NCBI GenBank assembly: GCA_036645575.1
Contig: JAVXNW010000022.1
Span: forward strand, 1-27,791
Direction of reading: 5' to 3'
DNA: 27,791 nt
From: JAVXNW01 sp036645575
GTDB taxonomy: Bacteria > Bacillota > Clostridia > Christensenellales > Aristaeellaceae
The notes under the pieces: model-generated
What the model was told of the DNA's origin: nothing
Database searches by the model: none
The model's input: the letters and a program-made list of their open reading frames with translations, nothing else
Part shown: piece by piece, positions 23,200 to 27,791 of the stretch
How positions within the stretch are numbered: the stretch's first letter is position 1
How the letters are laid out: every line of letters begins with the position of its first letter
Translations under genes and position numbers: made by a program

Positions 23200-25728
23200 C
23201 TATTTTCTGGGCGCGTTGCACTTGGTGCAGCGCACATAGTTGTCCTTGAGCGCGGTCGAGAGCGAGATCTTGTAGGCGTTGACCGCGCCTGCGCAGGTGC
23301 TCTTTCGGTGGTATTTGGTGCCGGAGCGCGTGACGTAGACGTAGGTGTTCAGGCGCTGTGCGCAGCTGGGGCAGGCCGACTTGCGCTTGCTCTTGGCTGC
23401 GGCGACCGTGGTCTTTTTGAGGCCGGACACGCAGTTTTTGTCGCTGTGGTAGTAGGCGCTCGAGCCGGACGCATAGCAGACCGTCTTCTTGTCGGCGAAG
23501 GAGGTCGTGAGGTTGGTGGACTTGACGGTCTTGCTCACGCAGACTGGGCAGGCGGTCTTGCCCTTGTTCTTGGCGACCGCGAGCAGCACTTTCCTGGCGT
23601 TTTTCATGCCTGAGCAGGCCTTGTTCTTGTGGTAGTAGCGGCTGCCCGACGAGGCGTAACAATAGACCTTCTTGACGGCGGGCGTGGGCTTGGCGTTGCT
23701 CGTATGCTTGACGCACACCGGGCAGGCGGTCTTTCCGCCCTTCTTGGCGGCGGCCAGCGTGACCTTGCTCGCGCCGGTCATGCCGGAGCAGTTGCTCTTG
23801 GTGTGGTAGAACCGGTTGCCCTTGGTGGCATAGTAGTACTTGCCGCTGGGCGCGCCGGTCAGGCAGGTGGGGCAGGGGCGCTTGCCCTTGTTCTTGGCGG
23901 TCGCAAGGGACATCTTGGTCGCGTTCTTCATGCCGGAGCAGGTCTTGTTCTTGTGGTAGTACCTGCCCGCGCTGGTCGCGTAGTAGTAGGCGTCCTTGGC
24001 GGCCTGCGCCTTGTAACAGATCGGGCAGGCGGTCTTGCCCTTGCCCTTGGCGGTCGCGAGGGACATCTTGGCCGCGTGTTTCATGCCGGAGCATGTCTTG
24101 TTCTTGTGGTAGTACTTGCCGCCGCTGGTGGCGTAGACCGAGTTGGCCTGCGTGCTTAAGCAGACCGGGCAGGCGCGCTTGCCGTTCTTGATCGCGGCTT
24201 CTTTGGTCACCTTCTTGGCGCCCTTCATGCCGCCGCAAGTGGCGTTTTTGTGGTAGTACCGACCCGCGTTGGTGGCGTAGTAGACGCCCTTTTTCGCATC
24301 AATCGCGGCGCCGGGCGTCGGGCCCTTGGCAACGCAGACCGGGCAGGCCTTTTTGTTGTACTTCTTGGCGGTGACAAGCGAGATCGCCGTCGCGCCCTTC
24401 ATGCCGCCGCAGGTGCTGCGCGTGTGGTAGTATCTGCCCGTCTTGGTCGCGTAGTACTTGGCGCTGCTGTTTGACGTCACGCCGATACAGATCGGGCAGG
24501 GCTTCTGCTTGCGCGTCTTGATCAGCGCCTGCGTCACGGGCTTGGCGCCCTTCATGCCGCCGCAGGTCTTGTTCTTGTGATAGTACTTGCCGCCCGGATT
24601 GGCGTAAAGCGTGCCGCCCGCGCTCGCGCCCTTGCCGTTTTTGATGCACAGCGGGCAGGGCGTCTGGTCCTGTTTCTCCGCCGCGGCCTTGGTGACAGGC
24701 AGCGCGCCCGTCATGCCGCGACAGTTCTTGTCCTTGTGATAGTTTTTGCCGTGCGGCGTGTGCCAATAGGAGCCCACGCAGGTGGGGCACTGCTTGAGTC
24801 CAAGTGACTTGACCCGGGCGAGCGTGACGCTCGTGATGGTCTTGCCCTTGATCTTGGGGCAGTCGCGGTTGGTGTGAAAGTAGCTGCCTTTTTCAACCAT
24901 GAAGTAGGACCCGCCCTGCGCGGTGTCGCCTTGGGCGTCGCTTCCCGCCAGGCACGTCGGGCAGGCGCTCTGGTCGCGCTGCTTGGCCAGCTGCAAGGAG
25001 ACCCGCGCGGGCGTTCCCTGCATACTTGGGCAGTCGGATTTCGCATGATAGTACTGATCGGTGTTGGACGACCAGCAATAGGACGTGCCGCTCGCATCGA
25101 CCTCCATGACGCCTTGCGTGTTCCCGGTTGTGTCGGTTGTGTCGGCGGGCTTCTTGGCGCTATTGCCAAGGGGCGCGGACGCTGCGGAGGAGGGCGCGGG
25201 CGCAATGGGCGTGTCCAGTCCCGTCGCGGGCGTCGTGGCTACGGGGACGACCGCCGTGACCGGCTTGGGTAGCTGCGCCGGGTCAGGCTTGTTGGTCGAA
25301 TCGCTGCCGCCGCCTAGGAGCGCCGAGAACAGCCAGATCAGCAGGATCACAAACCAAATGCCCGATACGGCGGACACGATGCCCCGAATGAGCGGGGTAA
25401 ATCGCTCGCGCTTCCACAAGATCCAGATGCCCAGCGGCGGCAGCAGCACCAGCAGCGCGTACATCAGCCAGTCGTTTGAATACAACGCGCCGCCATAGCG
25501 ACCCGCCTCGTAGGGTTGATCCCCGTAATGTGCGCCCTGCTGCGCATCGTAACCCGACCCGCCATCGCCCTGCGATCCATAGTTGGCCTCATAGCCATCG
25601 CCTTGCGATCCATCGCCGGCCCGCTTGGGTTCAAACGAGAGCCTGTGAATCTCGCCGTCTCCCCATTTGTAGGCGACGCCGCGCTTGGACCAGTGCAGCT
25701 TCAGCTTGCCAAATTGCTTTGTTGCCAT
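23200..25728 (-). CDS. Membrane protein with twelve tandem Ada-like Cys3-His modules
   Basis: The product is 842 residues. A basic N-terminus (1-35) and a Gly/Tyr/Gln-rich stretch (37-80) precede two hydrophobic helices (about 87-105 and 115-138, joined by WKRERFTPLIRG) and a Pro/Thr/Ala linker (about 140-215). Twelve modules of about 40-45 residues follow, starting near 217, 275, 321, 375, 425, 483, 531, 581, 631, 690, 751 and 797. Each reads Y-x-(A/T)-x(3-4)-G-x-Y-(Y/H)H-x4-C-x-G-M, then an A-rich helix, then C-P-x-C (C-T-K-C in the last). His plus three Cys would bind one zinc-like ion, as in the Ada N-terminal metal-binding fold and the short tails of some secreted nucleases. Function is unknown. 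The ATG at 25728 has GAGGTG nine bases upstream. A GTG at 25740 overlaps that site and is rejected. Topology is uncertain. Confidence 0.85.
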   Translation of the reverse strand: MATKQFGKLKLHWSKRGVAYKWGDGEIHRLSFEPKRAGDGSQGDGYEANYGSQGDGGSGYDAQQGAHYGDQPYEAGRYGGALYSNDWLMYALLVLLPPLGIWILWKRERFTPLIRGIVSAVSGIWFVILLIWLFSALLGGGSDSTNKPDPAQLPKPVTAVVPVATTPATGLDTPIAPAPSSAASAPLGNSAKKPADTTDTTGNTQGVMEVDASGTSYCWSSNTDQYYHAKSDCPSMQGTPARVSLQLAKQRDQSACPTCLAGSDAQGDTAQGGSYFMVEKGSYFHTNRDCPKIKGKTITSVTLARVKSLGLKQCPTCVGSYWHTPHGKNYHKDKNCRGMTGALPVTKAAAEKQDQTPCPLCIKNGKGASAGGTLYANPGGKYYHKNKTCGGMKGAKPVTQALIKTRKQKPCPICIGVTSNSSAKYYATKTGRYYHTRSTCGGMKGATAISLVTAKKYNKKACPVCVAKGPTPGAAIDAKKGVYYATNAGRYYHKNATCGGMKGAKKVTKEAAIKNGKRACPVCLSTQANSVYATSGGKYYHKNKTCSGMKHAAKMSLATAKGKGKTACPICYKAQAAKDAYYYATSAGRYYHKNKTCSGMKNATKMSLATAKNKGKRPCPTCLTGAPSGKYYYATKGNRFYHTKSNCSGMTGASKVTLAAAKKGGKTACPVCVKHTSNAKPTPAVKKVYCYASSGSRYYHKNKACSGMKNARKVLLAVAKNKGKTACPVCVSKTVKSTNLTTSFADKKTVCYASGSSAYYHSDKNCVSGLKKTTVAAAKSKRKSACPSCAQRLNTYVYVTRSGTKYHRKSTCAGAVNAYKISLSTALKDNYVRCTKCNAPRK

Positions 25729-25805
25729 TGTATTGAACACCTCGTCTTCGGTTCATTGGGTGGAAGTGGAACAGAATCGACATAATCTAAGACTAATACG
25801 TATCA

Positions 25806-25834
25806 AGTGTACATCATTTGAGGCGTTTCGTCAA
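25806..25834 (-). promoter_or_regulatory. Promoter of the Cys3-His array gene
   Basis: On the minus strand TTGACG (25829-25834), 17 bp, then TACACT (25806-25811). This is a near-consensus -35 with exact spacing, about 78 bases before the ATG at 25728. Confidence 0.6.
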
Positions 25835-25886
25835 TAACGTTTGGACGCCTCAGCGCTGGATATTGTTTCAATTAGAGGCGTTTTTT
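25819..25886. promoter_or_regulatory. GAGGCGT half-site cluster, candidate operator
   Basis: TGAGGCGT (25819-25826) and ACGCCTCA (25845-25852) form an 8-bp dyad that straddles the -35 of the array-gene promoter. A third half-site, GAGGCGTTTTTT, lies at 25875-25886 and with 25845-25851 could also form a plus-strand hairpin with T-run. The remainder of the 25729-26049 gap holds the two divergent promoters and nothing else I can identify. Confidence 0.5.
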
Positions 25887-25941
25887 GCAAAATAGTTACG
25901 GTGCGCGCCGCGTTTGGCTGTTTTTTTGCCCAGTGACAGGA

Positions 25942-25970
25942 TTTTCAAGTGGGGCGCAATGTGGTATAAT
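25942..25970 (+). promoter_or_regulatory. Promoter of the CapA-family gene
   Basis: TTTTCA (25942-25947), 17 bp, TATAAT (25965-25970), with TG one base before the -10 hexamer (extended -10). It is 79 bases upstream of the ATG at 26050. Confidence 0.65.
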
Positions 25971-26049
25971 GTCATTATAAGCAAGGGAACCGCCGATGAA
26001 AGCGCGTGCGTGATTGATTCAGTGGTCCCAAGGTAAAGGAGTTGAGCTC

Positions 26050-27411
26050 ATGCGCACTGGCAGACGCCGCAGGGGTGCGTTCTGGTATACGTTGCCGCCC
26101 AAGGTCCGGCTGATGATCTCTATCGGGGTATTGGCGATTCTGTTGGTGGGCGTTGTGCTGATCGCGCGCGGCTGCGCGCGCGCGCCCGAAGACAAGACGA
26201 CGAGCGCGCCCCCCACCAGCAACACGACCGCAAGTCCCGATCGCGCGACCACGGAGGACGCGCCGGATCGTGCCGCGCCGCCTGGCGTGCCCGAGGAACA
26301 GGGCGCTGTCCCGCCCGCGAATCCCCCGGTTCAAAATGCGTCCTTTGGCAGCCGCTCAGCGGTCATCCGCTCCATCGGCGACATTGTCGCGCACAAGCCC
26401 ATCCTAAAGTCGGTGTACGACGCGGGCAGCAAGGATTACGACTTTGCGCCGGTATTTGAAAACATCGCTTCTTCTATGGGCGATGCGGACTACACGGTGC
26501 TCAACGTAGACGGCCCGCTTGGCGGCAAGAAGTTCGCGGCCTACCGCGGATATCCGCAGTTCAACACCCCGCCGCACCTGTTAAACGCGCTTAGCGCAAA
26601 CGGCGTGGACATGCTGACGCTTGCCAACAACCACGCGCTCGACACCTATTTTGACGGCTTGATCGGCACAATCGACAACGTCGAAAAGGTCGGCCTCGCG
26701 CATTTGGGCGCGTACCGCACGCAGGAAGAGCACGACGCCCCGACCGTTGTGAACATCGGCGGCATTGGGGTTGGCTTTCTCAACTACACCGTCAGCACCA
26801 ACGGCATGGCCAAGAAGAGCGACGCTGCCGCCACCCAATACGGCCTGCGCATGGTCAGCAATTCCGACGCGCCCGCGGATATTTCCGCCGCGCGTTCAGC
26901 CGGTGCGGAGATCGTCGTGGTGTACATGCACTGGGGCGAGGAATACCAGCGCGAGGTGTCGCCCGACCTTAAGAAGATGGCGGGGAAGCTGGTCGCGGCC
27001 GGTGCGGACGTCGTGATCGGCGGGCACCAGCACGTGGTGCTGCCGTGCGAATGGGTGAACGCAACCGGCTCGGACGGCCAAGCGCGCACCGGGCTTGTGC
27101 TCTACGGCATGGGCAACTTCCTATCCGATCAGCGCGAGCGGTACAAGGACTCCGGGATCATCTTCGAGTTCACCTTGCAGGACAACCCTTCTTCGGGCAA
27201 GGTCGAGGTGCTCAACCCCCGATACGTGCCCACCTATGTGGATCGCGTCGAGGAAGGCAAAGCCTATCAATACCGGGTCTACCCCTGCGGCGCAGCCTTA
27301 GACAACCGCCCCGCCGACCTATCCAACGCGGCCTTTCAGCGCATGCAGCAGGTAGTCCAAGAGCTTTCACAGGTCTTTTCCGGCACCCCCGCGCAGCCCG
27401 CCAAGCGGTAG
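26050..27411 (+). CDS. Membrane-anchored CapA/PgsA-family metallophosphatase-like protein
   Basis: The protein is 453 residues. An Arg-rich start, one helix (about 20-40) and a Thr/Pro/Ala linker (about 45-100) lead to a PGA_cap domain (about 103-345) outside the membrane. Calcineurin-like motifs are visible: SIGDIVAH, NVDGPLGG, LTLANNHALD, VVVYMHWGEEY, GADVVIGGHQHVV and LYGMGNFLSD. The usual NxE of the second motif is N-V-D here. Family members take part in poly-gamma-glutamate synthesis or are uncharacterised envelope enzymes. No pgsB or pgsC is adjacent, so a capsule role is not supported. The start at 26050 has AAGGAG eight bases upstream. The earlier ATG at 26014 lacks one. Its stop TAG opens a 21-base duplication and the repeat region beyond. 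Confidence 0.9.
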   Translation: MRTGRRRRGAFWYTLPPKVRLMISIGVLAILLVGVVLIARGCARAPEDKTTSAPPTSNTTASPDRATTEDAPDRAAPPGVPEEQGAVPPANPPVQNASFGSRSAVIRSIGDIVAHKPILKSVYDAGSKDYDFAPVFENIASSMGDADYTVLNVDGPLGGKKFAAYRGYPQFNTPPHLLNALSANGVDMLTLANNHALDTYFDGLIGTIDNVEKVGLAHLGAYRTQEEHDAPTVVNIGGIGVGFLNYTVSTNGMAKKSDAAATQYGLRMVSNSDAPADISAARSAGAEIVVVYMHWGEEYQREVSPDLKKMAGKLVAAGADVVIGGHQHVVLPCEWVNATGSDGQARTGLVLYGMGNFLSDQRERYKDSGIIFEFTLQDNPSSGKVEVLNPRYVPTYVDRVEEGKAYQYRVYPCGAALDNRPADLSNAAFQRMQQVVQELSQVFSGTPAQPAKR

Positions 27412-27791
27412 CGCAGCACGGCACTGCGGTAGCGCAGCCCGGCACTGCGGTGCCGGGCTGCGCTCACGCGGTGATTGAACGCGAAAGGTGGGCTTCTCGC
27501 CAGCCCGGCACTGCGGTGCCTGGCTGCGCTCACGCGGGTTATTGAACGCGGAGGAGGGGCTACTCGCCAGCCCGGCACTGCGGTGCCGTGCTACGCTCAC
27601 GCGGGTTATTGAACGCGGAGGTGGGGCTTCTCGCCCCCCTCCACACCACCCCCTCGAGCTGTACGCCCTTGCTGTGGTGTCCTGCGCCCGCTTCCCTCGC
27701 CTCCCCCGCCTCCTACCTGCGCCCGCAGGCGCGACTGGCATCCAAGGACCTTCCTTGGCGGGGTCCAGGGGCAGCGCCCCGGCCGCCGGAG
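27409..27791. repeat. Mosaic repeat, copy 2, runs off the window
   Basis: The region begins at the CapA-gene stop. A 21-base unit (TAGCGCAGC..CTGCGG) occurs at 27409-27429 and again at 27430-27450. Three 66-67 bp hairpin units follow, starting at AGCCCGG positions 27436, 27502 and 27569. Then comes the composite block (27630-27791) that matches 22813-22950. The first full hairpin has 15-base arms at 27431-27464 with a 4-base loop. No gene is visible in 27412-27791. Confidence 0.85.

Noticed and set aside
23141..24238. Minus-strand 365-codon frame overlapping the Cys3-His array gene
   Set aside because: It is an out-of-frame shadow of the repeats and runs through the terminator hairpin. The true frame has conserved Cys/His modules and a good start.
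25845..25886. Plus-strand terminator-like hairpin ending in six T
   Set aside because: It lies upstream of the CapA promoter and no plus-strand transcript is expected to cross it. The half-sites are better explained as operator elements, though this is not certain.
26050..27411. CapA-family gene as part of a poly-gamma-glutamate capsule operon
   Set aside because: No ligase (capB/pgsB) or partner (capC/pgsC) gene is adjacent, and the gene is followed by repeat DNA.

Overview
The window looks like a chromosomal piece of a GC-rich member of the Clostridia (Firmicutes/Bacillota). The basis is a YesM/YesN-type two-component pair next to a sugar ABC transporter without an ATPase, a PhoP/PhoR-style pst operon, a Cache-HAMP-PAS-GGDEF protein, Big_2 surface repeats, strong AGGAGG ribosome binding sites, and many extended -10 promoters (TGnTATAAT). 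I see no rRNA, tRNA, CRISPR array, transposase or phage gene. The species cannot be named from the sequence.

Layout, left to right. Positions 1-427 are non-coding and repeat-rich. A two-gene minus-strand operon (428-3903) encodes a membrane diguanylate cyclase followed, with an ATGA overlap, by a family 5 solute-binding lipoprotein. Divergent from it is a secreted protein with Big_2 domains (4173-6401) ending in a clear terminator. A minus-strand carbohydrate locus (6596-15161) then encodes a YesM-like sensor kinase, a YesN-like AraC-type regulator, a sugar-binding protein, two permeases and a cytoplasmic GH78 alpha-L-rhamnosidase. Together these suggest sensing, import and intracellular cleavage of rhamnosylated oligosaccharides. 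A complete phosphate operon, pstS-pstC-pstA-pstB-phoU-phoB-phoR (15390-21802, minus), follows. Its genes overlap by ATGA or lie within a few bases of each other, and it ends in a rho-independent terminator. Upstream of it is an 11-bp-phased Pho-box-like array shared with a divergent HD-domain phosphohydrolase (21950-22609).

After a mosaic repeat region (22605-23100) comes an 842-residue membrane protein (23200-25728, minus) made of two transmembrane helices and twelve tandem Cys3-His modules that resemble the Ada-type zinc-binding fold. Divergent from it is a membrane-anchored CapA-family protein (26050-27411), followed by another copy of the mosaic repeat that runs off the window.

The most unusual items are: (1) the twelve-module putative metal-binding array protein; (2) a PstS whose two halves are in swapped order, i.e. 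apparently circularly permuted; (3) a mosaic, hairpin-rich repeat family at gene 3' ends, where the stop codon itself lies inside the hairpin arm or an adjacent duplicated unit; (4) the diguanylate cyclase and solute-binding protein pair without permeases.
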